From Roseateles_E cavernae (lineage in GTDB: Bacteria > Pseudomonadota > Gammaproteobacteria > Burkholderiales > Burkholderiaceae_C), in the NCBI RefSeq assembly GCF_040187885.1, contig NZ_JBDPLH010000007.1, forward strand, positions 1 through 64,000: a stretch of DNA of 64,000 bases. The letters run 5' to 3'. The notes beneath the pieces were generated by a model. The model saw nothing but the letters and a program-made list of their open reading frames with translations. It searched no databases and had not been told where the DNA came from. Position numbers and translations under genes: made by a program. Shown here one piece after another: positions 33,286 through 47,208 of this stretch (positions within the stretch are counted from its first letter, which is position 1; each line of letters begins with the position of its first letter).

Positions 33286-35895
33286 CAGGGCCGCGTCGAT
33301 AGACCGCAGCACCTGGGCAATCTCCAGCGGCTTGGTCAGATAGCCCGCAGCGCCGGCGGCCAGCGCGGCCTCGCGCCGTGCCGGTGTCGCGTCGGCAGAA
33401 ATCACCAGCACCGGCAGGCCGGCCAGCTCGCCGCGCTGGCGCAGCCAGTCCAGCAGCTCCAGCGCCGAGCCGTCGGGCAGATGCATGTCCAGCAGCAGCA
33501 GGGTCGGCCGCCGCTCGGCCAGCTCGCGCCGCGCCGCGGCCAGATCGGCGGCCAGGCGCAACCGCAGGCCCGGCCGCAGCGCCAGCAGCTCGCGCATCAG
33601 GCCGGCATTGACCGCGTTGTCCTCCACATACAGCAGATCGGCGCTCTGCCCGGGCGGCGCCGCATCGCTGACCAGCGGCAGCGGCCCGAGCTCGGCCGCC
33701 TCGGCCAGCGGCAGCCAGAGCGTGAACACCGTGCCCTGCCCGGCCCGGCTGCTGACCGTCAGTCGGCCCTGCATCAGCTGCAGCAGCCGCTGCGTGATCA
33801 CCAGGCCGATGCCGGTGCCGGGCACCGCCGTGCCCTCCAGGCCGAGGCGATCGAAAGGCCGGAACAAGCGGGCCAGCTGAGCCTCGTCCATGCCGCGGCC
33901 ATCATCGCGCACCGCCAGCCCCAGCCAGCCGGCCGGGCCCGGCTCCAGGCTCAGCCAGACCGAGCCGCCGGCATGGCCGTACTTGATCGCATTGCTGAGC
34001 AGATTCAGCAGCACCTGCTGCAGCCGCGTCTTGTCGGCGCGCACATGGGCCGCGCCGACCAGGCTCGCATGCAGGCTGACGCCGGCGGCCTCGGCCTGCG
34101 GGGCGACCAGGCGCAGCGCCGCCTGGGCGGCCTCGCCCAGATTCACCGTCTCCAGGCTCAGCTGCAGGCCGCCGCTCTCGATGCGCGAGAGGTCCAGCAC
34201 ATCGTCGATCAGATGCACCAGATGCCAGCCGGCCGTCTCGATGCGGCGCAGCCGTTCCTGCTGGGCCGGCGTCAGCGCCTCCAGCGCCAGCAGCTGCGCA
34301 TAGCCGAGGATGGCATTCATCGGCGTGCGCAGCTCATGGCTGACGCGCGACAAAAACTCGCTCTTGGCCTGGCTTGCCGCCTCGGCGCCGCGTCGCGCCA
34401 GCTCCAGCTCGGCCGCGCGCAGGCGCTCGGTCTGATCGATCGCGACCGCCAGGAAGCCGCTGGCACGGCCGGCGCCGTCATGCAGGGCCGTGACCGACAG
34501 CGAGACCCGCAGCACCGAGCCGTCGGCGCGGCGGTAGTTCCAGTCGCCAAACTCGAAGCGGCCGGCCCGGGCGGCCGCCAGCAGGGCCTCGAAGGCCTGC
34601 TCCGGGCTGTCGGCCGGCGCGCCCAGCTCGGCCGCCCGCGCCATTACCTCGGCGCCGTCATGCAGGCATAGCGCGCTGCGCAGCCCCACCATCTGCGCGG
34701 CGCTATGGCCCAGCATCTTCTCGGCACCGCGATTGAAGAGCCGGAACACGCCCTGCTCGTCCACCGACATCACCGCCACCTCGGTGGCCGCGTCCAGCAC
34801 CGCCTGCAGATCCAGCTGGGCCCGCTTGGCGCGCTGCTCCTGCTCCTGCAAGCGGTCCATCACCGCCCGCAGCCGCTCCCACAAGGCATAGACCTCCTCG
34901 CTGCCCAGATCGCCCGAGGCCTCTCCGCCCTGCCCGGCCACCACCGCGTCGGCCAGCGCGACGATGCGGCGGTAGCGTGCCGCCTCGCGGTCCGCCAGCC
35001 GCAGCGCCGCCCAGACCGCCAGCGCCAGCGACAAGGTCAGCACCACGGCGGCCAGACCGAGCAGGCGCAGCACCGGCCGGTACAGCCGCGCCTGCGGATG
35101 GGCCACCAGCACCTGCCAGCCCGAGTCGGCGGCCGGCGCGATGGCGGCCAGCCAGCGCTGGCCGGCCAGCACGAGCTCGCCGCTGCCGGGCCGGCCGTCC
35201 AGCGCCGCGCGCACCAGCGGCAGGTTCACCAGGCTCTCCTGCCAGTCGGCCAGCTGCTGCTGCGGGTGGACGATGACGCGGCCGCGGCCGTCCAGCACGA
35301 TGACGATGGCGTCGTCGGCCTGCGCCAGGGCCGCCAGCTCCTCGGAAAGACCGCCCAGCGCCAGCTCGCCGACCAGCAGGCGCGTACCGGCACGCAGCGC
35401 CAGCACGGCCGTGACGCGGCCGGTCAGCGGCGACAAAAAGGTGTCGGACCAGACCGCATGATCGGCGGTGCGTGCGCGCTCAAAGAACGGCCGCTGCGAC
35501 ACATCCATGCCGACCAGATCGCTGGCCTGGACGCCGGCGCTGGGCCGCACCTGGGCCTCCTCGATCAGGCCCTGGGGATCGACGCAGTAGACCGCCTCGA
35601 ACTCCTGGGTCAGATCCAGCGCCGGGCCCAGCATGGCCTTGTCGCAGGACCGGGCCGGATCGGCGCGCAGCAGCGCGGCCAGCAGCAGCATGCCGCGCTG
35701 CGGCGCGGCCAGCAGGCTGGCGATGCGGCTGCGGGTCTGCATGGCCAGCTGCTCGTTCTCCTGCGCCATGGCCCGCACCGCCTCGGGCAGGGTCAGGGCG
35801 CCCCACAGCACGGCGAACGCCACCAGCGGCAGCAGGGCCGCGACGATGAATTGCCGCGCCAGCAGGCGTCGCAGGCTGGGTTTCTTCTTCGTCAT
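33277..35895 (-). CDS. Hybrid sensor histidine kinase (dCACHE-like, PAS, HisKA, HATPase, REC)
   Basis: This 872-residue protein has a TM helix (about 12-34), a periplasmic CACHE-like sensor domain, a second TM (about 276-297), a linker, and a PAS domain (about 355-480). It continues with HisKA with SHELRTPMN (phospho-accepting His520), an N-box NLLSNAIKYG, G-boxes DDGRGMD and GTGIGL, and a C-terminal receiver with Asp803 in LLLDMHLP. The upstream gene, 10 bp away, encodes a periplasmic-binding lipoprotein, so the sensor may detect a ligand bound by it. No output regulator is in the operon. Confidence 0.93.
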   Translation of the reverse strand: MTKKKPSLRRLLARQFIVAALLPLVAFAVLWGALTLPEAVRAMAQENEQLAMQTRSRIASLLAAPQRGMLLLAALLRADPARSCDKAMLGPALDLTQEFEAVYCVDPQGLIEEAQVRPSAGVQASDLVGMDVSQRPFFERARTADHAVWSDTFLSPLTGRVTAVLALRAGTRLLVGELALGGLSEELAALAQADDAIVIVLDGRGRVIVHPQQQLADWQESLVNLPLVRAALDGRPGSGELVLAGQRWLAAIAPAADSGWQVLVAHPQARLYRPVLRLLGLAAVVLTLSLALAVWAALRLADREAARYRRIVALADAVVAGQGGEASGDLGSEEVYALWERLRAVMDRLQEQEQRAKRAQLDLQAVLDAATEVAVMSVDEQGVFRLFNRGAEKMLGHSAAQMVGLRSALCLHDGAEVMARAAELGAPADSPEQAFEALLAAARAGRFEFGDWNYRRADGSVLRVSLSVTALHDGAGRASGFLAVAIDQTERLRAAELELARRGAEAASQAKSEFLSRVSHELRTPMNAILGYAQLLALEALTPAQQERLRRIETAGWHLVHLIDDVLDLSRIESGGLQLSLETVNLGEAAQAALRLVAPQAEAAGVSLHASLVGAAHVRADKTRLQQVLLNLLSNAIKYGHAGGSVWLSLEPGPAGWLGLAVRDDGRGMDEAQLARLFRPFDRLGLEGTAVPGTGIGLVITQRLLQLMQGRLTVSSRAGQGTVFTLWLPLAEAAELGPLPLVSDAAPPGQSADLLYVEDNAVNAGLMRELLALRPGLRLRLAADLAAARRELAERRPTLLLLDMHLPDGSALELLDWLRQRGELAGLPVLVISADATPARREAALAAGAAGYLTKPLEIAQVLRSIDAALSV

Positions 35896-35905
35896 CGCCG
35901 CGATC

Positions 35906-37000
35906 TCAGGGGCGCAGACCTTGCAACCGGCCGGCCCGCGCCTCGCTCAGATGCAGGCGCCGGTCGGTATCGCCATAGGCGTCCAGCTGCAGCGGCCCCT
36001 GCAACAGCGTCCAGCGCCGGCCCGCCTCGCCGAGCACCTCGCGCAGGCTCTGCGTGCCGGTGCGCGCACGCCAGGCCTGCGCGCCCAGCATCAGCGAGTC
36101 GTAGCTCTGCACGGCGGCCGTGCCCGGCGGGTCGCCAAAACGGGCCTGATAACGCTTCTTGAAGTCGACAAAGGCGGGCGACTCATCGTCCAGATCGAGC
36201 GCCTGCAAGACCAGCGCGCCCTCGATGGCGCGGCCGCCATACTCCAGCAGGGATTTGTTGGCCCCCCAGGGCGAGATGGCCAGCTGCAGCGCGGGCCGGA
36301 TCCGGCGCAGGGCCTGGGCCGTCAGCGCCGCCTCGGGCGCGCTATTGACCAGCACCACGGCCTCGGGCTGTGTGGCCAGCAGGCGCTCGGCCAGCGCCGC
36401 ATAGTCCAGCCCCGGCCCCGACTCGTAACGCTGCTCGGCCGGCGCCGGCGCGCCCAGCTCGCGCAGCTGCGCCACCAGGGCCAGCCCGAAGCTCTCGGTG
36501 TAGGCACGGTTGCGCATGTCCATCAGCACCGCCACCCGCCGCAGGCCGCGCTGATAAAGCACCTGGCTGAGCTGGCGCGCGCTCTGCGGCGCATCGGTGG
36601 CGATACGAAAGAAATGGTCGCTGCGGCCGGACAGCTCGTGCGAGGTGGCCGTTGGGCTGATGGCCACCAGCTTCAGCCGCTCCAGTTCGGGCAAGGCCGC
36701 CACCGCCATCGCGCTGGTCATCGGCCCGACCACCCACTGCGCGCCGCGCGCCGCCAGCGACTGCAGTGCCTCGCCGAGCCGCTGCGGCGATTGCTGGTCG
36801 TCCTCGGCCAGCAGCTCGAAGCGCTGCGTCCCGGCGGCGTTCAGCGTTTCGACGGCCAGCAGCGCGCCGTTGCGCCCCTCCACCGCGAGATCGGCCGCCG
36901 AGCCCGACAAGCCGGAGACAAAACCCACCTTGATCGGCGGCCGCGGCCCGCAGGCCCAGAGCAGGCATAGCAACAATCCCAGGGCTGCAATACGCTTCAT
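35906..37000 (-). CDS. Periplasmic-binding lipoprotein of the Leu/Ile/Val-binding (Peripla_BP_6) family
   Basis: This 364-residue protein starts at MKRIAALGL. The lipobox LLWAC puts the lipidated Cys at 17. The mature part is type I periplasmic-binding fold like branched-chain amino-acid receptors (FVSGLSGSAADLAVEGRNGALLAVE; VGPMTSAMAVA; PTATSHELS). No ABC permease or ATPase genes are near; instead it forms an operon with a histidine kinase, so it is more likely a ligand receptor for signalling than for uptake. That is inference from layout. Confidence 0.85.
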   Translation of the reverse strand: MKRIAALGLLLCLLWACGPRPPIKVGFVSGLSGSAADLAVEGRNGALLAVETLNAAGTQRFELLAEDDQQSPQRLGEALQSLAARGAQWVVGPMTSAMAVAALPELERLKLVAISPTATSHELSGRSDHFFRIATDAPQSARQLSQVLYQRGLRRVAVLMDMRNRAYTESFGLALVAQLRELGAPAPAEQRYESGPGLDYAALAERLLATQPEAVVLVNSAPEAALTAQALRRIRPALQLAISPWGANKSLLEYGGRAIEGALVLQALDLDDESPAFVDFKKRYQARFGDPPGTAAVQSYDSLMLGAQAWRARTGTQSLREVLGEAGRRWTLLQGPLQLDAYGDTDRRLHLSEARAGRLQGLRP

Positions 37001-37131
37001 GCCGATGGCTCCTTGCGAGGCACGATAAGCCTTCACCGCGCGCCCCACAAGCGGGCAAAGCCCTTGCGGCCACCGCGCCACGGCAAGGCCTTGCGCCGGC
37101 AAGGTTGGCGCGAGACTCCTAGACTGGCCGC

Positions 37132-38118
<987 letters not shown>

Positions 38119-38136
38119 GCCTTCGCAGGGCCTTGC

Positions 38137-39687
38137 TCAGAGCTTGAAGACCTGCACCGCCTCGACCAGGCGGCCGGCCTGGTGCTTCAGGCTCTCGGCG
38201 GCGGCGGCGCTCTGCTCCACCAGCGCGGCGTTCTGCTGTGTGACCTGATCGAGCTGGCCCACTGCATCGCTGACCTGGCCTATGCCCGAGGTCTGCTCGA
38301 CGGTGGCGGTGCTGATCTCGCCGATCAGATCGGCCACCCGCTTGACCTGGGCCACAATGCCCTCCATCGCCTGGCCGGCGTCACCCACCAGGCGCGTGCC
38401 GGTCTCGACCTTCTCGACGCTGTCATTGATCAGGCTCTTGATCTCCTTGGCCGCATTGGCGCTGCGCTGCGCCAGGCTGCGCACCTCGGAGGCGACGACC
38501 GCAAAGCCGCGCCCCTGCTCGCCGGCGCGTGCCGCCTCGACGGCGGCATTCAGCGCCAGGATATTGGTCTGGAAAGCGATGCCGTCGATCACGCTGATGA
38601 TGTCGCTGATGCGCCGGCTGGAGGCGCTGATCTCGTCCATCGTGCCGACCACCCGGGCCACCACCTCGCCGCCCTGCGTGGCCGCCGCGCGGGCCGAGCC
38701 GGCCAGGGTGTTGGCCTGCTGGGCGGTGTCGGCGCTGGAGCGCACGGTGCCGGCCAGTTGTTCCATCGACGCGGCCGTCTGCTGCAGATTGCTGGCCTGC
38801 TCCTCGGTGCGCTGGCTCAGGTCGGCATTGCCGGTGGCGATCTGGCTGGAGCCGGTGGCGATCGAATCGCTGCTCTGGCGCACGGTGGACACCACGGTGA
38901 CCAGGCTCTCGTTCATCGCCTTCAGGGCCTGCAGCAGCTGGCCGGTTTCATCGTGGCTACCCACCTCGATGCGCGAGCTCAGGTCACCGGCGGCCACGGT
39001 CTCGGCCAGGCGCACGGCCTGCCGGATCGGAGCGACGATGCTGCGGGTGATGCCGGTGCTCAGCAGCACGCCAATCACCAGGGCCACCGCGCTGCCGCCC
39101 AGGATCAGCCAGCGGTTCAGGCTGCGGCTGGCCTCGGCCTCGGCGCTGCGCTGCGCCTGCAGTTCGCGCTCGACCTTGACGAACTCGGCATGCACGCTGC
39201 GGAAACCGTCCATCGCGGCCTCGCCGCCACTCAGCATGAAGGCCGAGACCAGATCATCGATGATCTTGCTACCGGCGCGCACCTCCTGGCGCACCGGGAA
39301 CAGCGCCTCGATGGATGCCTTGAGCTCCTGCTGGCGCTGCCTCATCAGATCCAGCCGCTGTTGCTGCGCCGGGCTGTCGGCAGTCAGCTGCTTGGCCTCG
39401 GCCCAGGTCTTGTCAAAAGACTCATGTCCGATCTTCCATGGTCCCAGGTAGCGGTCCTCGCCGGCCAAGAGATAGCCGCGGCCGCCGGTCTGCATATTGG
39501 CCAGGGATTGCAGCAGCTTCTCGCCGCGGTCCAGCACCTCATAGGTGTGGATATTGAGCCTCTCGGCCTCGGCCAGCTTGGCGCCGCTGCCCAGCGCGGT
39601 CCAGACCACCAGCAGGAACACGCCGATCACCGCAGCAAAGGCCACGGCCAGACGACGGCCGATCGACAAATTGGCAAACATCCTCAC
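38137..39687 (-). CDS. Methyl-accepting chemotaxis protein
   Basis: This 516-residue protein has a TM (about 12-32), a periplasmic CHASE3/4HB-like helical domain (to about 190), a second TM, HAMP (about 215-265) and the signalling domain with conserved hairpin tip IDGIAFQTNILALNAAVEAA. No catalytic or binding motif reveals the attractant. A single gene; a chemotaxis operon is not in the window. Confidence 0.95.
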   Translation of the reverse strand: MRMFANLSIGRRLAVAFAAVIGVFLLVVWTALGSGAKLAEAERLNIHTYEVLDRGEKLLQSLANMQTGGRGYLLAGEDRYLGPWKIGHESFDKTWAEAKQLTADSPAQQQRLDLMRQRQQELKASIEALFPVRQEVRAGSKIIDDLVSAFMLSGGEAAMDGFRSVHAEFVKVERELQAQRSAEAEASRSLNRWLILGGSAVALVIGVLLSTGITRSIVAPIRQAVRLAETVAAGDLSSRIEVGSHDETGQLLQALKAMNESLVTVVSTVRQSSDSIATGSSQIATGNADLSQRTEEQASNLQQTAASMEQLAGTVRSSADTAQQANTLAGSARAAATQGGEVVARVVGTMDEISASSRRISDIISVIDGIAFQTNILALNAAVEAARAGEQGRGFAVVASEVRSLAQRSANAAKEIKSLINDSVEKVETGTRLVGDAGQAMEGIVAQVKRVADLIGEISTATVEQTSGIGQVSDAVGQLDQVTQQNAALVEQSAAAAESLKHQAGRLVEAVQVFKL

Positions 39688-39756
39688 TCACAACTCCTCT
39701 TGATGGCCGCCCCGGGACACCATAGCCGCCGGGGTCAGGTCTTGAGCTCCGTCGAG

Positions 39757-39785
39757 ACCACCCCAGGCTATCGGCCGGGGGTGGT
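39757..39785 (-). other. Stem-loop between purL and the chemoreceptor gene
   Basis: Eight-base inverted arms (39757-39764 and 39778-39785) lie 25 bp past the purL stop. There is no T run, so it may be a weak terminator or RNA 3'-end structure. Low confidence. Confidence 0.35.
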
Positions 39786-39809
39786 GAGTCTTGAGGATGG
39801 AAAAGGCGC

Positions 39810-43808
<3,999 letters not shown>

Positions 43809-43890
43809 GGAATCCCGCAGTGCTAGCCGGACCGAGACGGCCGACCTTCGATGAAGTGCGGGATTCTACCGAGGCTGGCCTGGGTCTTGG

Positions 43891-43916
43891 ACTTGCCGCC
43901 CGCAAAGGCGGCAAGT
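43891..43916 (-). other. Ten-bp perfect stem-loop after the deaminase gene
   Basis: Arms 43891-43900 and 43907-43916 pair perfectly with a 6-base loop, between the 3' end of the amidohydrolase gene and the purL start. Without a clear T run, it could be a terminator of the operon or a structured RNA end. Confidence 0.5.
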
Positions 43917-43937
43917 TTCACCAGCCAGTAAGTGAAC

Positions 43938-45260
43938 TCAGCGCTCGGTCTTCATCTTGGCGACGATGCCTTCGATGCGATCCAGCAAGGCGCCCTGGTC
44001 CACGGTGCTCAGCTCGCGGCCCTTCAAGACCTGGCGGCCGCCGACCCAGACATCGGAGACATGCTCGCGGCCGGCCACATAGACCAGCTGGGCCTCGGGC
44101 TTGTAGACCGGCCGGCATTCCAGCGCGTCCAGCGAGACGGCGACGACGTCGGCCAGCTTGCCCACTTCCAGCGACCCCAGGTCGTCACCCCGGCCCATGG
44201 CCTTGGCGGCGCGAATGGTGGCCATCTCCAGCGCGGTGCGGGCCGAGACGGTCGTGGGATTCTGCGTCGAGCCCTTGGCCAGCAGGGCCGCGGCGCGGAT
44301 CTCGCCGAACATGTCCTGGCGGTTGTTCGACGCTGCGCCGTCGGTGCCCAGAATCGTGTTGACGCCGGCGGCTTCGAGCGCCGTCACCGGGCAGACGCCG
44401 GAGGCCAGCTTCATGTTCGAGTTCGGGTTGTGGACCAGGTGCACCTTCTGCCGCGCCAGCATCGCGATCTCGTCCTCGTTCAGATGGACCATGTGCACGG
44501 CCATCATCTTCTCGTTGAGCAGGCCCAGCTTGTTCAGGCGCTCCAGCGGCCGCATGCCGTACTGCTTCAGGCTGCCATCGACCTCGTCCTGGGTCTCATG
44601 GATATGGCAGTGCATCTGCATCTCATGCTGCTCGGCCAGCTGGCGCAGCTTGATGAAAGTCTCGTCCGACACGGTGTAGGGCGCGTGCGGCGCGCTGGTC
44701 CAGTCCAGGAGCTTCTCGCCCTTGAACTGCTGATACGCGGCCAGCCCCTTGGCGATGTAGTCGTCCGGGCCGGCGGCATAGCCGGTCGGGAAATCGATCA
44801 CGTTGATCGAGACGCCGGCGCGTATGCCCGAGTCGACAGCGGCGCGCGCCATCGCGGTCGGGAAGAAGTACATATCGTTCAGATAGGTGACGCCGCCGCG
44901 CAGCGCCTCGGCCGCCGACAGCAGCGAGCCCTGGTAGGTCCAGTCCTCGCTGACCCACTTCTTCTCGAGCGGCCAGATGTGGTTGTTGAGCCAGTCCATC
45001 AGCGGCACATCGTCGGCCACGCCACGCAGCAGCGACATCGCCGAATGCGTGTGGCCGTTGATCAGGCCCGGGATCAGCACATGCGAGCCGAGCTCGACCT
45101 TGGCCGCATCCGGGTACCGGGTCTCGGCCTCGGCCCAGGGCAGGAGGGCCGCAATGCGCTCGCCCTCCATCACCAGCGCATGCTCATTGAGCACCTCGCT
45201 GCCGGGCGCCATCGAGACGATCCAGCGGGCCTTCAGCAGGGTTTGTGGGGCTTGGCTCAT
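43938..45260 (-). CDS. Amidohydrolase-family deaminase (TRZ/ATZ; MTA/SAH deaminase-like)
   Basis: This 440-residue enzyme has the start MSQAPQTLLKARW behind a GAGGAG ribosome-binding site; an earlier ATG is possible but lacks one. Metal-binding motifs NGHTHSAM, HIHETQDEV and the DGAASNN motif near the end identify the 5'-methylthioadenosine/S-adenosylhomocysteine deaminase-like branch of the amidohydrolases. Together with the nucleoside hydrolase and ribokinase it would convert adenosine-type compounds to inosine-type ones before cleavage. The exact substrate is not proven. Confidence 0.88.
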   Translation of the reverse strand: MSQAPQTLLKARWIVSMAPGSEVLNEHALVMEGERIAALLPWAEAETRYPDAAKVELGSHVLIPGLINGHTHSAMSLLRGVADDVPLMDWLNNHIWPLEKKWVSEDWTYQGSLLSAAEALRGGVTYLNDMYFFPTAMARAAVDSGIRAGVSINVIDFPTGYAAGPDDYIAKGLAAYQQFKGEKLLDWTSAPHAPYTVSDETFIKLRQLAEQHEMQMHCHIHETQDEVDGSLKQYGMRPLERLNKLGLLNEKMMAVHMVHLNEDEIAMLARQKVHLVHNPNSNMKLASGVCPVTALEAAGVNTILGTDGAASNNRQDMFGEIRAAALLAKGSTQNPTTVSARTALEMATIRAAKAMGRGDDLGSLEVGKLADVVAVSLDALECRPVYKPEAQLVYVAGREHVSDVWVGGRQVLKGRELSTVDQGALLDRIEGIVAKMKTER

Positions 45261-45270
45261 GGGTTTCTCC

Positions 45271-46233
45271 TCAATTGAAGGCTTGGGCAAACAGATTCAG
45301 CACGCCGGCCGCATCGACGGCGATGCAGGCCTGCTGCGGCGGGCAGCTGCTCCAGGGCGTCTGGGCACCGGTGGGCTTGTGGAAGTCCTGGATGGTCTGA
45401 CCGCGCGCGATGCCCTCGGTGACGACACGCACCGGGCCGCTGCGCAGGCTGAACAGCTCGGGTGCAATGCAGAAGGCCGCCGCGCTGGCGTCGTGCGAGT
45501 AGATGCCGCCGATGCCGTCGCGCTCGTGATAGAAGTCCTGGTAGTGGCGGGTGGCGGCCCACAGGAAGTCGCCGATGGCGCCGTCCTTGCCCTGCAGCGC
45601 GGCCAGGTACTGGTGCTTCATCACCACCTCCTGGGTCACGTCCAGGCCGACGATGACGACCGGCCAGTCGGCCGTGAAGACGATGTCGGCCGCCTCGGGG
45701 TCATTGATGATATTGGCCTCGGCCACCGGCGTGACATTGCCGCCATGGCCATGACTGCCGAAGGCGCCGCCCATCACGACGACCTGGCGGACCTTGGACG
45801 TGATCGTCGGGTCATGACGCAGGGCCAGCGCGATATTGGTCAGCGGGCCGACGGCCAGCAGCGTGATCTCGCCGGGTTCGGCATTGATCAGATCGCAGAT
45901 CAGCTGATGGGCCGGGCGGGCATCCGCTCGGGCCGGCGAGGCGGGCAATTGCCCGAACATGCCGCCCAGGCCGTCGTCGCCATGCACATGGGCCGGGAAG
46001 TCCTGCTCGGCCGGCGTGTGCAGCGGGCCGGCCGCGCCCTGCGCCACCGGCAGGTCCAGGCCGTAGAAGGCCGCCAGGCTCAGCGCATTGCGGGTGGTGG
46101 CCGCGATGGGCGCATTGCCGAACACGGTGGTCAGCGCACGCAGCGCGATGGCCGGGTGGCGCGCCAGCAGGTGCAGCGCCATCGCATCGTCGATGCCGGG
46201 GTCGGTGTCAAAAATTACGGCAGAGGCTTTCAT
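45271..46233 (-). CDS. Nucleoside hydrolase (IunH/RihA family)
   Basis: This 320-residue protein starts at MKASAVIFDTDPGIDDAMAL, the N-terminal calcium-binding DTDPGIDDA motif of the family. It also has VVMGGAFGSHGH, AEANIINDPEAA and a downstream HDASAAAFC, the second Asp site. It splits a ribonucleoside to base and ribose. The gene order, with ribokinase upstream and a deaminase downstream, supports a breakdown pathway. Confidence 0.92.
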   Translation of the reverse strand: MKASAVIFDTDPGIDDAMALHLLARHPAIALRALTTVFGNAPIAATTRNALSLAAFYGLDLPVAQGAAGPLHTPAEQDFPAHVHGDDGLGGMFGQLPASPARADARPAHQLICDLINAEPGEITLLAVGPLTNIALALRHDPTITSKVRQVVVMGGAFGSHGHGGNVTPVAEANIINDPEAADIVFTADWPVVIVGLDVTQEVVMKHQYLAALQGKDGAIGDFLWAATRHYQDFYHERDGIGGIYSHDASAAAFCIAPELFSLRSGPVRVVTEGIARGQTIQDFHKPTGAQTPWSSCPPQQACIAVDAAGVLNLFAQAFN

Positions 46234-46256
46234 ACTGCAAGCACCAGTTCGGTTGT

Positions 46257-47183
46257 TCAAAGAGTGATTTCGGCGCGACGCGGCATCGCCGACTGCACGC
46301 CGCTGCGGCTGACCGCAATGGCCGCCGCCGCCTGGCCCAGGCGCACCGCATCGGCCGCGCTCAGGCCCTCGGCCAGACCGGCGGCCAGGCCGCCGACAAA
46401 GGTGTCGCCGGCACCGACGGTGTCGACCGCCTTGACGACCCGGGCCGGCAGATGCTGGACTCCGGCCGCGCCGCACAGCAGCACGCCTTGCGCGCCCAGC
46501 GTCACCAGCACCTGCTGCGGGCCGCGCTGCAGCAGCGCCAGCGCCGCAGCAGCCGCCTGATCGACGCTGCCGCTGGCCATGCCCGCGAGCTGGCCGGCCT
46601 CGGTCTCGTTGACGATCAACCAGTTGCTCAGGGCCAGCAAGGCATCGCCGACCGGCAGGGCCGGTGCCGCGTTCAGAATCGTCGTGACACCGGCCGCGCG
46701 GGCCAGCTCGAAGGCCTGGGTGATGGCCGGCACCGGCACCTCCAGCTGAGCCACGACGACCTGGGCCGACTGCAGCAGCACGGCGCTGGCCTGCACATCG
46801 GCCGCGCTGAGCTGGGCATTGCTGCCGGGCACATAGACGATGGAGTTCTCTCCGCCCTCGCTGGCCACCATGATGACGGCGACGCCGGGCAGCGCCGCCG
46901 CATCGGCGACCACGCCGGAGGTTGTGATGCCCTCCTCGGCCAGCGCGGCCAGCAGCTCCGCGCCATGCTGGCGCGTGCCGACCCGCGAAACAAAAGCCAC
47001 CGGCGCGCCCAGCCGGGCCGCTGCCACTGCCTGGTTGGCGCCCTTGCCACCGGGCGCCATCACAAAGGCCTCGCCCATCAGGGTCTCGCCGGGTCCGGGC
47101 AGACGCCGGGAATGCGAGACCATGTCCATATTGATGCTGCCGACCACCACCACCTGGGGGGCTGCATTTGCGCGCTGCGTCAT
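46257..47183 (-). CDS. rbsK: Ribokinase
   Basis: This 308-residue PfkB-family kinase starts at MTQRANAAPQ. It shows GSINMDMVSHSRRLPGPGET, GGKGANQAVAAARLG and the catalytic DTVGAGDTFVGGLA with the Asp base. It phosphorylates ribose released by the nucleoside hydrolase to ribose-5-phosphate. It lies between the LacI regulator and the hydrolase, all on one strand. Confidence 0.93.
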   Translation of the reverse strand: MTQRANAAPQVVVVGSINMDMVSHSRRLPGPGETLMGEAFVMAPGGKGANQAVAAARLGAPVAFVSRVGTRQHGAELLAALAEEGITTSGVVADAAALPGVAVIMVASEGGENSIVYVPGSNAQLSAADVQASAVLLQSAQVVVAQLEVPVPAITQAFELARAAGVTTILNAAPALPVGDALLALSNWLIVNETEAGQLAGMASGSVDQAAAAALALLQRGPQQVLVTLGAQGVLLCGAAGVQHLPARVVKAVDTVGAGDTFVGGLAAGLAEGLSAADAVRLGQAAAAIAVSRSGVQSAMPRRAEITL

Positions 47184-47208
47184 GAAACTTCTTCCCTTTT
47201 GTGTTCTC

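Noticed and set aside
35906..37000. Substrate-binding part of an ABC uptake system
   Set aside because: No permease or ATPase gene is adjacent; it pairs with a kinase instead.
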